Source: Dromaius novaehollandiae
Lineage: Eukaryota > Chordata > Aves > Casuariiformes > Dromaiidae
NCBI RefSeq assembly: GCF_036370855.1
Contig: NC_088099.1
Location: forward strand, 31,888,501-31,952,500
Length of the DNA: 64,000 bases
Direction: 5' to 3'
The translations under genes and the position numbers were made by a program. This document shows, piece after piece, positions 14,520 to 27,100 of the stretch (position 1 is its first letter; the number at the start of each line of letters is the position of its first letter). Under the pieces are notes generated by a model. The model worked only from the letters and a program-made list of their open reading frames with translations. It was not told where the DNA came from and did no database searches.

Positions 14520-15420
14520 CCTTCTCTAGTTATCTTTTGCACATCGTTCCAGGTTTTATCATCTCTTCCTCTATTATCTCTTTCCCATGCTGAAAAGAGC
14601 CAGTTTATTTGATCTCTTCTGCTATGGAAACCACTTCTTATCCTTGATTATCTCATTGCCTTTCTCTGCATCTTTTCTAGATATAGTATATAGATCTATT
14701 TTTCTTTGGAGAAGAGGGGAACTGGAACTGAATGCAATCTTCCAGATGTGGGTGAGCCACAGATTTTACACAGTGCCTGAGTGCTGTTCTTTTGGCTATT
14801 TCCCTCCTAACAATTTTTTGCTGTCGATCGCTGAGGAACTTCCCACTGTGCCTCGAGGATGTTTTTTGCAAGTGATGATAGCTAATTTAGAGAATATCCT
14901 TGCATTCGTAACTAAGGATAACCCATCTGCAGCACTCCGCAGTTTTTCACGCTAAGTCCACCCTTCATTTTATCATCATCTCATAGCTCAGAAATGTGAG
15001 AACCTTCTGTATTTCTTCACAGTGATCTGTAGGTTGGACTATCCTGAATAACTGCTTGTCATCTATAAATGCAGCCGGCTTGCTATTAACTCCCTTTTCC
15101 AGATGACTTGGAAACGTGCTGGAAAGCTTTGCTCCCATTCTGAGATCTTTGGGACAACCTTCTAAGATATTTCAATAACCATCCTCCTTCAACAAACTGG
15201 ACAATTTCTTCTTACTTTTATTTCCTATCTTTTAACTAGTACTTAATTCATAGGATTCCCCGACCCCCACCCCCATCTCAACAAGCTAGCTTAGTTTCTT
15301 TCAGACCATTTGCCTCATCTACGTGGAGTGCTCCTTTTATAACCCAAATAGTTTTTGGCCTTACTGAGGCAGGCTTCCTGTTTCTGATGTGTTTGGAAAA
15401 AAAAAATTCTATTAGCTTTT
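14520..15420 (-). mobile_element. Ancient CR1/L3-like LINE relic (reverse-transcriptase region)
   Basis: A pyrimidine-rich stretch on the plus strand is the reverse complement of the end of a CR1/L3-type ORF2, as seen in many copies in turtle genomes. Landmarks read on the plus strand: TAGCTAATTTAGA near 14880; CTTTTCCAGATGA near 15091; TTTCCTATCTTTTAAC near 15220. On the minus strand the catalytic box is eroded to Phe-Ile-Asp-Asp (15058-15069) where FADD is expected. The copy has many stops and indels. It is far more diverged than the CR1 at 33.5 kb, so it probably predates birds. Its exact family needs a repeat-library search. Confidence 0.75.
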
Positions 15421-17663
15421 GTGCCTCTTAGCCCGCCATACTATGTTTTTACATCTAACCTCACCAGAACTTATGCCGTCTTCTATTTTCCTCCTTTAGA
15501 TTTGACTCCTACAATTTAAAGACTATGTTTTTACTCCTAAGAGTCTCATTTACTCTTGCTTAGCAATGATAGCTTTTTTTGCATGTGTGTAAGCAGAAAG
15601 ACACCCTTTTTAATTGGATATTTAGATTTACTCTGAGCCTCCAGTGCACTTTTAAACATAATGCAAGACTCCATAATATCTTCAAGCACTTTGTAGTTTA
15701 GCTGGTCCTTTTACTTTCCCTTTTTTGCTCGCTTCCTAGTGCTTATACATTACCCCCTTCAAACTAAAAAAACCACTGTGGTGGTTTTCTATATGGCACC
15801 TCTTCAGTAAAAAAGAATTCTCCTGTTTTCTTGCTGGGAAGCCTACAACCTACTTCATCATGCTTTCTATCTGTGGTAGCAGCATTTCCGTAGCACTGTG
15901 ATCCTACATATTTAGTTTATCCCTTTGAAGACAATCATAGGGACAAACACTAACCACATTAACAGGCAGAATTATAAAATTGTTATAGTTGCTGCACCAA
16001 ACAAAAATGCACATGTAAAAGAGAAGCTGCAAACAAAAACTGAAAACTACCACTTCCTTTGTAATATGCACCGAGAGGTCTTTGCCTGTCAGGTAACTCT
16101 TTCTCCTCAGCAAGATGGGTCAGCATACATATCACCTACTAATGTTTCCTGCTGCTTGCTTTGGACTCATCCAAGCCTACCTGGGGTAAAGACTTGTCCT
16201 TAGGGAGCTCCCAGGAGCATCGACCTCCCCTGGAAACTGCCATGGTCCATGAAAGTTAGGGCAGTCGGGGTTCAGCTGTTCATTTTGTTTTCACCACACT
16301 TAATTCTGGAAGCTTTATGAAATCCTGTTCGAAAACAAGTCAGCTCCTGGCGACTCCGATCCACAAAAGAGGACATTAACCTTAGTTGCAAAGTCTCTAT
16401 CAGCTCTGCCATGGACAACTGCTCCCACAGGCTAAAGCACAGACACTCGGTACGGAACACGGATCCGTCTGTACAGCAGCATGAAGACTGTAGCTAGGAG
16501 CAGGAGGTAGAAATCTGTATTATAGCCTATGGAAAAGGCTCTCTTTCAAATACCTGAAACAAATCCTGGCAATTTTCCTGTGTTGTAGAAGGCTTAAAAA
16601 CATCGACATACTTTAACAGTGCAGATATTTGTATCTGCTTCAGTACAAAACTGAGAATAGAATAAAATAAATAGAAGTATGAGCCTAAATGCAAGCAGCC
16701 CAAATGCACCATCACAGTTCTTACCTGCAGAGCATAATAATAGCATCAGAAAAATAGCAGGGAAAAAATATCAGCATTAGTATTAAAAGAAAATTCATGC
16801 TGAAAACCCTTTAAGCGTTATCACTTACCCTGTAGGAACAAAAACTAGGAAAGGAAAAAAATAAAATAAAATTCAAGGTAGTGAAAAGAATCACAGTTAA
16901 CCTATTGAGCCTTAGCTCTACTTTTTCTGAAGCATCTTAATTCAGGCTATTTTGTAAGCTGATTAAGAATCACTATGTTATATGCTTCCCTCTTTATTTT
17001 CTTTCATATACTATCTCCTATGAATAAGGAAACTTCCACTTCCTTTCGCCTGTATTTATCTGTTCAGATACCAAAGCTAGAAATATACTGATTTACTCAT
17101 TTTCAGAACAAAACTGATTAGGGAATTAAAATTTAAAGTCTTAAAGTGATATGCTATCAAAAATTAAAAAGTTTTAGCTATTGAGGGCAGCACGGGTTTT
17201 TCTGCGTACAGTAGTTTTGATAGAAAGGTGTGCACTAAACATGATAAAAATGAATATCTCCTTATGCTAAAGGGTTTAATCTTTTTTTTTTTCCTGTTTC
17301 TTTTCAGTGAAATAAACAGATGTAATTCAAATATTTGAGTTGTCAGGAATACTAGCACTGTCAAATCAATATAGCTGAGGAACAGCAATTTCATTTATTT
17401 CCCTTGTCAGCTAAAATCACCTTGAAGGGTTTTCAGGTATTGGTTGTCAGATCGCTACTGTGATTTTTAGATTTTAAACGGAGATTTCAGTATTGGCATT
17501 AAAAGGAAAAAGGGAAAGTTCTGTGACAAGAGATGTTTGATAGGGAATCAATTAAAGAAAATCAGTAGACCTGGAGCTGATATGAAACCATCCATCCAAA
17601 GTCTTTCCACAGAGTACAGCTTAACTCAGTTTAAATTGTTTTTGGTCAGGATTTATAACATGT

Positions 17664-17712
17664 GGAGCCAGAAGCTCAGCTGGTGTAAAACTGCACCAGC
17701 ACCAGAGCCAGT
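17664..17712. repeat. Fossil palindromic repeat fragment (CAGCTGGTGTAAA-type)
   Basis: GGAGCCAGAAGCTCAGCTGG is followed by TGTAAAACTGCACCAGCACC and AGAGCCAG. It matches the end GGGCCAGATTCTCAGCTGG, TGTAAATCAGC of another member of the same amniote group. Confidence 0.45.
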
Positions 17713-18444
17713 CTCACAGATCAAGAAACAAAGTGGAAAAATGAGAAAAACTGAAGAAAAAGTATTTAGATGGCTTTCTCACTCATTTTTTGGGAGAGGG
17801 TTGATTAAAAAAAAAAAAACCCTGCTTGAAAACAAATTTTAAAACCCTACAAGTGACAGACTGTCAGGATCTTCATAAATGTTGCTGTTCAAATCATGTT
17901 GTCAGCATCTTGTGAAGCAATTTCTGTATTTACTTGGGAATAAACAGCGCTGAATTCTAGGTTAAGTTAGTATCTCCAGTTTGCTCTCTTCCTTAGCTAG
18001 CCCCCTTTCCCTGCTTTTTTGGAAAGAAATATACTAGCAGGGATCCAAAATACTGTTCGGGTAACACAGCAATAGAATAAAGATAAATTTTGCCCTAGAG
18101 GAGATTTTACAGAAATGAAGTACACCAGGCAAGGAATTGGCTCAGTCTATGCAGAGGCACTGCAGGTGGCGTCTGCACGTCCGCTTGCAGATATGTTCTG
18201 TTTAATAAGTTTTCATAGATCACCGGTACAATACACCAGTTTATCTGTACTTCAAAACATTCAGGTTTGTATTTACTGCTGGGGGCTGCGGTGCCAGGCT
18301 GTGGTGTGGGCGGGCACAGCCTGGGGGACCGGGGGGCAGAAATCTCGGCAAGACAGAGCTTGGAAAAGGCACCTATAAAACTTTAACTAAGCAGGATGTG
18401 TAAACGACAGCCTTCTCTCTTCAAAAAAACCAATTTTTACTTAA

Positions 18445-18456
18445 GGGGGGGGGGGG
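18445..18456. repeat. G12 homopolymer
   Basis: Twelve consecutive G in otherwise AT-rich DNA. It is about 100 bases from a T17 run at 18557-18573. Both are likely length-polymorphic and prone to sequencing error. Confidence 0.9.
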
Positions 18457-19379
18457 TCAGAAATGCCAGAGAACATATACTTTTTGGACTAACTGTGCTG
18501 TTTAGAAAAACTTAACAGTCCTAGTATTCCAACACTGTACATCAAAACACTGCAAGTTTTTTTTTTTTTTTTTGTGGGAATAAAATAGTGCAAACAGCTA
18601 AAATAATCAGAAGAACAGCTACTCAGAACTCAGCCCATGAGGATGACACGAAAAAGCTATTTCCATACCCATTTAAAGAATTAAGTCCTTTTTGCCTGTT
18701 GTCTCACCTAATTTGGAATAAATTTTACAGACAATTTTCTTCTAATAATGTTCTGAAAGAAATAAGATAAACAACCTTGTGCCCTCTAAAATTTAAAAGA
18801 ATATACCTGTAACAGAAATAACAGATAGTCCAATGGGAGATATTACCCTCTGGAATTTTTTAATTTTTTTTTTAAGGTTGTCCTCTAACACTTGTTTTTT
18901 GCAAAACAGCACTTCATACATTTTTTAATGCATACTGCTACAACCCATATTCCAATGTCAGTTATACTGGATCTATAGGGACCCAGAGATAAGTACCATT
19001 TTACTACAGTGATAAAGGACAAGATGAATGCATTCTTGTGCATTTGTTCCCTTCAAAAAGTTTATCGGTGAAAGACAGAAAACCATGACGTTTTCAAAGA
19101 CGGCAAAGCTTTAAAATATTCAATTTATATTCAAGCCTGAGTTTCACTGCATGAGCTTTTATTTTCCTAAGCATTTATGAATAAAATTATCTAAAACTAC
19201 TTTCTCGATGATACACAATGCCCAGGCTATATATTCATTTATTTTGCTTACTTTAAAGAAGGCTGCATCCTAAAAAAAAATCATGCAGGTGAGCCCAAAT
19301 GCAGATTGAGGAGCCTGATTTTATTTAAATTTTTAGTTAACTATTTGCTGTCAGTGTCAGCAGTCTAATTTGAACAGTA

Positions 19380-19830
19380 TTAGTAAGTTTGCTCTCGCCT
19401 TAGCACCGTCCTCCCCAGCTCGCAGGACACTGCGGGACGTCCATGCAGGGTGCCCAGGGGGTGCAACACGAAAGCCGGTGCCATGACCCCAGGCGAAAGG
19501 TGAAGCGGAGCAGGAGACCTCGCCACCCACCCCACCTCTTCCCATACACGCCTACGAACACTGATGCCTCCGGAAAACCCCCCGGAGAGCTTTGGCATGA
19601 CTAGCGTCCCCGCGCACTCACCCGCTTGGCTGCGGTGTCCTGAAAGGCGGGCTCCTTCACATGGCCTCCCCGTGGCTCGAGTGGCTACCACCACGGGCGC
19701 AGGACCCCGGCGGCCGGCCGGCCGGTGTGCCCACCCCACGGGCCACTGCTTGCCGGCTCCTCAGCTCGCTCCTGGGAACGGGCCCTGGGTCTCGGATAAC
19801 CCACCGCCTGTTCTGTCGCTGGTCAGGCTC
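19380..19830. other. GC-rich, CpG-containing island just 3' of LRRC3B
   Basis: About 450 bases of GC-rich sequence with many CpGs, including a GGCC-repeat core near 19708-19727, sit abruptly in AT-rich flanks. The near edge is about 340 bases past the LRRC3B stop. Both strands have open frames of 108-119 codons, but their composition is proline/arginine/glycine-rich with no recognisable domain, as expected of GC-rich non-coding DNA. A plus-strand AATAAA lies at 19837-19842, at the edge of the island. It could be an orphan CpG island, part of a long 3' UTR, a minor promoter, or an old inserted element such as a solo LTR. Confidence 0.6.
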
Positions 19831-19874
19831 CTGAGCAATAAATTACTCTGCTTTACATGGTTCAAATTTCAGGT

Positions 19875-19880
19875 TTTATT
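19875..19880 (-). terminator. LRRC3B: Candidate LRRC3B poly(A) signal (AATAAA)
   Basis: The first canonical AATAAA on the minus strand after the LRRC3B stop lies about 293 bases downstream. Further AATAAA hexamers on the same strand at 19320-19325 and 19158-19163 would extend the 3' UTR through the GC-rich island. The sequence alone does not show which is used. Confidence 0.45.
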
Positions 19881-20172
19881 TGGTTTTTAAATTAAAAAAA
19901 TAAATTTCATTATTAAATAGTGGAATGGGTCTAAACTAATGTTTTACATATCAACTCACTTGCTTTAGGATATCACCAGAGAAACAATTAAAGTATACCG
20001 CCCAAACAAGACTCTCTGTTGGAAAGCTCAACAGTGGCGTAATTCAGTTAAACTGAAAAAAAAAAGAAAAAAAAAGTCTTAACAATTACAATGAACATTA
20101 GAAGTAAACCTCTGGTTTTAGTGTCCTCCAAACCTAATTTCCATCACAAAGGCAGTCATTATGTTCAGAATA

Positions 20173-20952
20173 CTATACCACAGTGCTAATGTCATCGGCT
20201 TCGTCTGGTTTCTTTTGCCTGCTTGGCAGGGATTTCAAGTACTCAAGGTGCCTCCTTGCATCCTCTTGATTTTGCCGCACGTAATAAACCACATATGAGA
20301 TCACCATGGTGAACCAGCCAAACATGGTGACCAGCATGGCGTAATCGGTAGTCTTTTTAGGAAGGTTACAGAGGTCAGCATCGTTGGCCGCATTGAGGAA
20401 GGGTCTCCCGGCGTGTTCATCTAACACAGATGTCTTACAGATGACGTTGTTGGCAGTCTCATGGTTGGACGCCATGCTCCTCAACACCTGCTGCAGCGTG
20501 CAGTCACAGTGCCAAGGGTTGTTTGCGATTCTGGCTCTGGCCTTTAAGTTGTTGAAAGCATTTTTGTGCACGCTTTGAATCCGGTTGTCAGACAAATCCA
20601 GAGTCTGCAAGGTTTCTGCCACCCCTTTAAAGGCATGTTCGTCTATAAATTCAATCCCATTTTTTGATAAATTGAGGACTCTCAGTTGATGCAAGTCCTT
20701 AAAAATTTCATTTGGGATAGAGGTTATCTGATTGGAGTCCAAATAAAGTAAGACTGTTTCTGGAGGAAGATCTCTGGGTATTTCCTTGAGGTTTGCATTG
20801 CTACAGCTGACGTTTAAACCTCCCGAGTGAGAACAAAGGCAGCCTTTTGGGCACATACTGGCAGAATGAAAGCACAGTATCATGAGGACAAAACTTTGTA
20901 AGAGCAGACACATGGAGAGGGAACGAGTTAACCACAGGTCTACCAAATGCAT
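20173..20952 (-). CDS. LRRC3B: LRRC3B, leucine-rich repeat-containing protein 3B (complete coding exon)
   Basis: A complete 259-codon frame lies in one exon, the length I know for vertebrate LRRC3B, and the protein is recognisable along its whole length. Visible parts: hydrophobic signal peptide (about residues 11-33); LRRNT cap with Cys34, Cys38, Cys40 and Cys50; three leucine-rich repeats (about 65-135) with LxxLxLxxN-type spacing; LRRCT cap with Cys149, Cys151, Cys172 and Cys195 and the NPWHCDC motif; one membrane span (about 205-225); and a short charged tail ending DDISTVV. N-X-S sites are at Asn47 and Asn94. The layout predicts a type I plasma-membrane protein with the repeats outside. 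In humans the family member is reported as a candidate tumour suppressor; its ligand is not established to my knowledge. The start has A at -3 and matches the family N-terminus (LVDLWLTRSLSMC follows). No frameshift or missing cap cysteine is seen. Confidence 0.97.
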   Translation of the reverse strand: MHLVDLWLTRSLSMCLLLQSFVLMILCFHSASMCPKGCLCSHSGGLNVSCSNANLKEIPRDLPPETVLLYLDSNQITSIPNEIFKDLHQLRVLNLSKNGIEFIDEHAFKGVAETLQTLDLSDNRIQSVHKNAFNNLKARARIANNPWHCDCTLQQVLRSMASNHETANNVICKTSVLDEHAGRPFLNAANDADLCNLPKKTTDYAMLVTMFGWFTMVISYVVYYVRQNQEDARRHLEYLKSLPSRQKKPDEADDISTVV

Positions 20953-21115
20953 GCTGGGATGTCAGCATAATCACACGACCATGCCTCATTCAGCCAACAG
21001 TGGTGGGAAAAGGCTCTGCAAAGCTGAAACGTAGCTTCATTTTCTTCAGTGGGATTAGTAAAAATGGCCTAACATGTGCGTTTCCTCATGGTCAATACTC
21101 TTCTTAAAAGTACAC
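20953..21115 (-). other. LRRC3B: LRRC3B 5' UTR portion of the coding exon
   Basis: Between the inferred splice acceptor and the start codon are 163 bases of leader. They hold several upstream ATGs: closed short frames at 21069-21089 (6 codons), 21055-21075 (6 codons) and 20990-21040 (16 codons), and a longer frame starting at 20989 that runs out of frame across the LRRC3B start and stops at 20801. The frames are seen directly. That this stretch is transcribed is inferred from the splice signal. Confidence 0.7.
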
Positions 21116-21140
21116 CTATGGAGAGGAAGAAAAGAGAAGT
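21116..21140 (-). other. LRRC3B: Splice acceptor of LRRC3B coding exon
   Basis: Read on the minus strand, a pyrimidine tract of about 20 bases (CTTCTCTTTTCTTCCTCTCC) is followed by ATAG and then GTGTAC, a textbook 3' splice site. The exon would begin at 21115 and run down through the start codon. LRRC3B in mammals also has its whole coding region in the last exon behind a long 5' intron, which fits. A spliced cDNA would settle it. Confidence 0.75.
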
Positions 21141-24100
21141 TCCTTATACTATAAACTCTAATCCCGATTTTGTTTCCATTAAAAAAAAAAAAAAAGAAAA
21201 ATAGGCAAAGTGAAAGACACCACTGAATGGTCTATTATCCCATCCTAGCAGTGCACCAAAGGATTTATTCAGGTAGCTCCTATTAGCATTAATCTGAGTT
21301 TAGTACATAAATCCCCAGCACATCTTTAAGAGGACAGCCTACACTTACTCCAAATTGCAGTAGTTTGGCCTTTAATACTTATTAGGAGTCACTGTTTTGT
21401 TTTGTTTTGGTTTTTATCACAGACCTTCCTAAAACAACAGCCATAAAAGTGAATTACATTTTCCCTTACTGGAGTAGAAGATGGATAATATGAGTTAGAG
21501 TTGGATCTCCAGCAACAATAACAACTAAATCAGGTATTTGTGGTGGTTTACATAAACTTATCTCAAAATAATTTATGATATTTTAAATCCAAATCGAAGC
21601 AATTAAAGGAAACACTTTTACTAAATCAATGAACAATTAAAAATTAAGTAAACCAAATACTACTGGAAGACCACAAAAATCCATCATCTTGTTGCTTGTC
21701 TCCCTCTTCCTTTTTGCTTGTGAAGATTGCATTTCTTGTACCTCATAGTACTCGCTAGATACTGCTGCAAGACTCACAGAAATCAGTTTTCCTGAAAATT
21801 TTCTACTCATTTAACAAAAAGAAGTAAACAAATACCAGAAACTCAAATCTAAAAACCAAATAAACCGCATATACAGCTACGCAAGTGAGCAGAACAAAAT
21901 ACCTCTTTCATGGCATATAATATGCTAACAGAACACAGGAAAATTATTGCTTCTGCTTTTCCTCTCTCAAGTTGGCTTAAAAATAGTAAATATCCAGAAG
22001 TTTTTCTGTTTTCTTCCTTAATTGGAATACAAATACAGAAGTCTGAAATGCTGACCTATAAGGTTTCAAAGACAACCTCATTTATTTTTTCCCCTGTTAT
22101 GGTAAACTATGAATTTCTAACCATAACAGGCCCATTTGTTTTCTTGTACATGCCCTCTGTCTCTCTTGCAGCTTGGATATTTGCAGCCTTCAGGTTGTAT
22201 TTACATATAAATGAATTTTTTCTCAAACCCACAGTGTAATCCACTGAACAGCACAATCCCTGCAGGGAGGATATTTGTGATCCTACAAGAAAAAAGACCA
22301 AATTGTATTGCAATCATTTTTGCCTGCAGAACTGCAGAATTCACGCACTAACTGCAGTTTCTGGCACATCACTGCACCCTGGATCAGCTCTGTCATGGGG
22401 TATTTTAGACCCATAATGCAAGCTTTATTTAACTCTTTTGCTGATGCCAGTCATGATGTCTGATGTCAGTTGCCCCACCAAAAAAACCCAAATTGATAGC
22501 AAGTACATTATGTATGAATACCCCATTGCTGTTGCTGGGGAATGGCAAGAGTTCAAAAAACTTTCACTGCAACCTCCCGCATCACCACTACTCTTAACTA
22601 CTATTGATCAAGAGAGAGGCTGCCCAAGAACCAAAACAGAAAGTTTACGCTTGGACTCCATAAAAGGGAAATCACTATCTAAAGCAAAAATAAAAACTTG
22701 TTAGCAATTTGTCTTCTCTAGTAACTTCGTAAGAGAAAATGTAAAACCATTATGAAGGGGAGTAAGAAGATTACGAAGAGTTCCCTATGAGGGCGGTGAG
22801 GTAGCATCTCCGCAATAAACAGTCCTGCAAACAGGGTTTACGTGAAGGAAACCTGTTGCCCTAGGTGCATCCTTGACATGCCTCCCTAAAGCTGTTTGGT
22901 CACTGTGGTGTATAGTCTTCAGATCAGATGAGAAAAAAATCCGTTACAGAAGGAGCAAGCTACAGAAGTTGTTTTTTCCCAGCCTGCCCAAAAGTGCTAA
23001 GTACTTGCTAAAATGTGCAGCCCATTTTGAGGCCGAGCTGGAACCAGCAGCTGCTCACTCTGGCAGCTCCACGCTGGCAATCTGCTTCTCCCTCCAGCAG
23101 TGCTGGGTGCTGCAGCACGAAGGCATATCCCCTGCAAAAATGGCTATATATCATTTTTCCCCCTCATGTTCATGTATCTCACAACTGTGCTGAAACAAAA
23201 GTAAGTGCAGATGAGTGACCCATATCATCATCAAGCATGACGGAGTCACCAAGCATGCCCTCACCACCTACTACTTTTGCATAGTGGTTTTTCACTAGCA
23301 ATACTGGAATCATATTGCAGAAATGGACTGAGCTGAAAGGACACTGAGGGCTCTTTGCAAAGACCTGCAGTAGTTTCAGGTGCTTAATTTTGTAGAAAAA
23401 CAAACATCACACTCATCTCACCAGTGTGTGAGGATCAAACATTATATTTATTTCAGTATAGGCTAAAAAAAATTATGAACATCCTGGTCGAAAAAAAAAA
23501 TCACCCCAAATCATAAAGTGTTTTAGCATATTACTGTATCAAAGAGGCCTCATGCACAAAAGATAATGTGAAACGTCTTCATCCCATTGAAGACAAATGA
23601 AGTTTTCCTCCTTTAATGTACTAATGAGTTCAGAGTGTGGAGAAAGTAGGATCATGCATTACAGATTGAGCAGGGAAGTGTTTAATGAAGCAATGCCTCT
23701 TCAAAAGAGAAAACAAAGTAAATGGCTAAATAGGGAGAAAAACTCTCAATGTTTCAAGTTGTTAAAAAGAGCAAGTTGAAAACTCTAATTAATAATTCAG
23801 CCAACAAATGTATTAGCTGAGCAAGAATAAAGTGCAACAACTTCTCAGCAAATTAACCGGAAACAATGCAATGGGACACAGCATCAGTCAGGGGAAGTGG
23901 AGCTTTGTTTACTTCCATAATCAGAATATCTGATCCAAGGGATGTCTGTGGTTTGGGTTCTACCACTAAACTCATACTGAGGACTTCTTTGACTCATAGT
24001 TATCCTACTGACTGCAACAAAAGAAAAGATAAGTAGAATCTGATCTTTTGTAATGTCAAAAGAAAGATTTGCAGCTTCTTGGGCATCCATCAAATTCTCT

Positions 24101-27100
24101 CCAACGGGAACATACTAAATACAGAAGGTGGTAGCAGAGGTTGGAATAAAGGTTGGAAGACTGATTTGAAATAAGTATATGAATGAATTAGAAAACTGAA
24201 TTAAAAAAGCACTGAAAAATAAATTAAATAGTAACTGAAGGCACAGAGAAAGGAGAGCAATACTAAAAGCACAGACAACCAGAATGGTATGAAAACGCAT
24301 TTTGTATGCATTTCTAAAATACAAGTGCAAACATAGAGAACTTAAGATAGAAGCCAAACATCGCAGGATCACAAAGGTCACAAAGGGAGTTAAAAATACG
24401 AAGAGGCAGAGAAGAACGCAAGGTGCCCAGAAGATGAAGAGGGACTGCAGCACTGTCCCAAAAGCATAAGGGATACTAGGGGCAACTGCATTAGCGCTGG
24501 GATCCTGGGGAAAGGTGGTGAGGGCACAGGGGCAAGGCAAGCTTGAGAAGTCAAGTCTGAGGGCACAGTGTGAAAGAGAGAATATAGCTGTCAGTCCCCT
24601 ACAGATTTTTATGTGACTTCTAAGGTCAGAAAGTCTGGCTACAAACAGTTCTCGCTGCTGATCTCTTATGCCAAGAAACATTTCCATTTCATGCATGACC
24701 ATCTGCGTAGATTCCCTATGCTAAATTATGTCTTCACTGGCATTTGTGCAACACCACCATCCTCTTGTCACGTGCACAGAGTGTGGGATGCCACTCACAC
24801 CACGCTGTGAAGGAAATTCAGCGATACCAGTTCCATTTCCCTTATCAGTAACATAAGATACTGGAATAATCTCTCTTCATGCCTTCAAAGCTGGATCCCC
24901 TGATGAAACAGATTGCCTCTGTCACTCCAGGGGTGTCTGTGGGGTTACAGCTAACTAAAGATGCTCAGCATCCAGGCCCACAGTTTGTATTTGTGGTTAC
25001 TGAAGTTGCCAAGATTAGAGAAGAATTTTTTTGTCACTGAGGTGTACGTGCTCGAACGAGAAAGCAAGAAAGGGAAGAGGAAACAGGAAGAAGTCTTACA
25101 GATGAGCCACAGGGAGTGGCCCCATGGCTGCATAATGATCCCATTTAATTTGTCTATTCTTTTACTTTTCTACTTCCAGAAAGAACAGTGTGGAAAAATT
25201 ATGTACAACCCAACTTCCCAAGAATATGTTGGCCATAGTGTGCCAGTGCACAGTTCACCTACCTTGAAAAAAGTCCATCCATACCATTCTTCCAGTGATA
25301 TGCAGATGGAAAAGTAAGTCGCTTGCCTGCTAGCTTTAGGCACAACACCCTGAAAAGTCCTTATTTGAACACAGATCCCAAATGGCACAACAGATCTCCA
25401 CACACAGTCCACCAGTTTCACTGTTTTTTTCAATTAATGATAAAGGCACCCCTGTGAGTAATCGCTGGCCCTCTAGCTTGGAGATGGACCGCCCACATGG
25501 AGGTGTCTCCTATCCTCCCTGCGTATGACCCAGGGCAGAGATTCTGCAAACTGCCCTTAGGCTTGTGAGGGCAATGCAACCGTTTTCAAACCATAGTCTC
25601 AGCTACAGCTGCACACCCAGTAAGCCTTCAATAGATCCCTAAAAAAAAATAGCTTGACTTTTCAAGCCTAGTCCAAGGAAACTCCTGACATTTAGACTAA
25701 CAATCTTCTCACTTGTAAACTGCAGAAGTTTGATATGGAATGAGAAAAGCCCAGGAAAAAAAATCCTCTAAAAAGGGCCCTATTTTTAGACATCCTTTAG
25801 GGCAAGCTTGCACTTCAAATAAATATTAAAATTTTAAAACTAAGAATCCATTCAAAGGGAACATTGTAACAAGATCATTGCTTTATCTGACTTCCAGTCA
25901 ATTACTGAGATGTTTTACAGTTTTGAAGAGTCTGCCATTATTATTATTACTTTTTTTTTTAAAGACATTCACTATCTTGATAGATAGAAAAGACATGTTC
26001 ACTGATAAATCTGGTTTCCTACTTCTCTATTAAAATAGGTCTTAACTTTGCTATATTGGATACATTCGTTTTATATCTGATCCAGCAAATTACCCACTGA
26101 AATAGAAAATGGATTAACTCTTTATTTTTAATGGATTGTTTTCCTTGAACTCAGTCTCCTGTAATGCCAATCTTTCACAGCGTATGCACAAACCAGCCCT
26201 ACTCTCCACATCCAAATACTCAGAGGCATATTTTACCTCTTTGTACTCCTTTTTTTCCCAGTCATATAAAGCCTTACACTAGCTTATCTCTAAATATACT
26301 ACCTTGTAATTAGTATTGACAAGACAGCTGTAAGCTGAAGACAAAATTCATAATGCCAGAGAAGGCTAAAATTCACAAGTGCTTTCCCCATCCAAACAGT
26401 GCAGTTTGCTTCAGGACAGAGGACAGGACAATTTATCTTGAACCAAAGAAATTAGCCACCGATACTCCCACGCAACTGTAAATGGCATGCCTATGAAGAA
26501 TCAAAACAGGGAAGATATCCATGGAAATAATCATTTCCATATAGTCCCATCCTTAACCTGCCTTAAAACATGGTTAATACACGAACAGAAGCACACACCT
26601 CCCAATAAGCTGCTCTCTGGGTTGGCCTGTATGTGAGTGTGAGCAGCGTAAGCCGCTGGATGCCAACAGGGTCTGGGCACAACGGGAGGAAAAACCTCCA
26701 TGATCTCCCACCCTGCTCCTCCAACACTTGCCTCACTGCAGACAGAATCTAACCACAATTGTTTAAAAAACACAAGAGAACCGATATGGAAATGCTGAAC
26801 GTCCCTCCTTTGTGTATTAGTCTAAATCCATTCCAGGATGGTAGCAACCTGAGGTCACTGCCAGCTAACAACCATTCAGAAGTGACAGTATCAATATAAC
26901 AGTAATTCACACAAAAAAAGGGGTTTTTGTTCACTTCCTATGGACAAATGATAAAACTACACCACGGCAGCGAGACTGCCTTAGGATCCTGCAAGTGACG
27001 ATACCTACAAGCTGGAGCTGAGGAAAAGCGGCAGGATCCAAAGGAAAACACAGCAATTGCTTTTTATCTCTGTGCTATATCTGCTCACTACAGAACTGTG

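Larger units (their letters stand above)
15421..19379. other. Intergenic, mostly nothing recognised
   Basis: AT-rich sequence between the CR1/L3 relic and the GC island. It holds a perfect small palindrome AAAACCAC-TGTG-GTGGTTTT at 15769-15788, a small GC-richer patch at about 18,270-18,350, and the homopolymers noted. The first few hundred bases may still belong to the LINE relic. Confidence 0.55.

Noticed and set aside
19380..19890. Open frames of 119 (minus) and 108 (plus) codons in the GC island
   Set aside because: Both strands are open because GC-rich DNA has few stops. The peptides show no known domain.
24115..24702. 195-codon open frame on the minus strand, hydrophobic C-terminal half
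   Set aside because: With about 3/64 stop frequency, roughly half a frame this long is expected by chance across six frames of 64 kb. It lies opposite purine-rich DNA, which yields hydrophobic low-complexity peptides, and no domain is recognisable.
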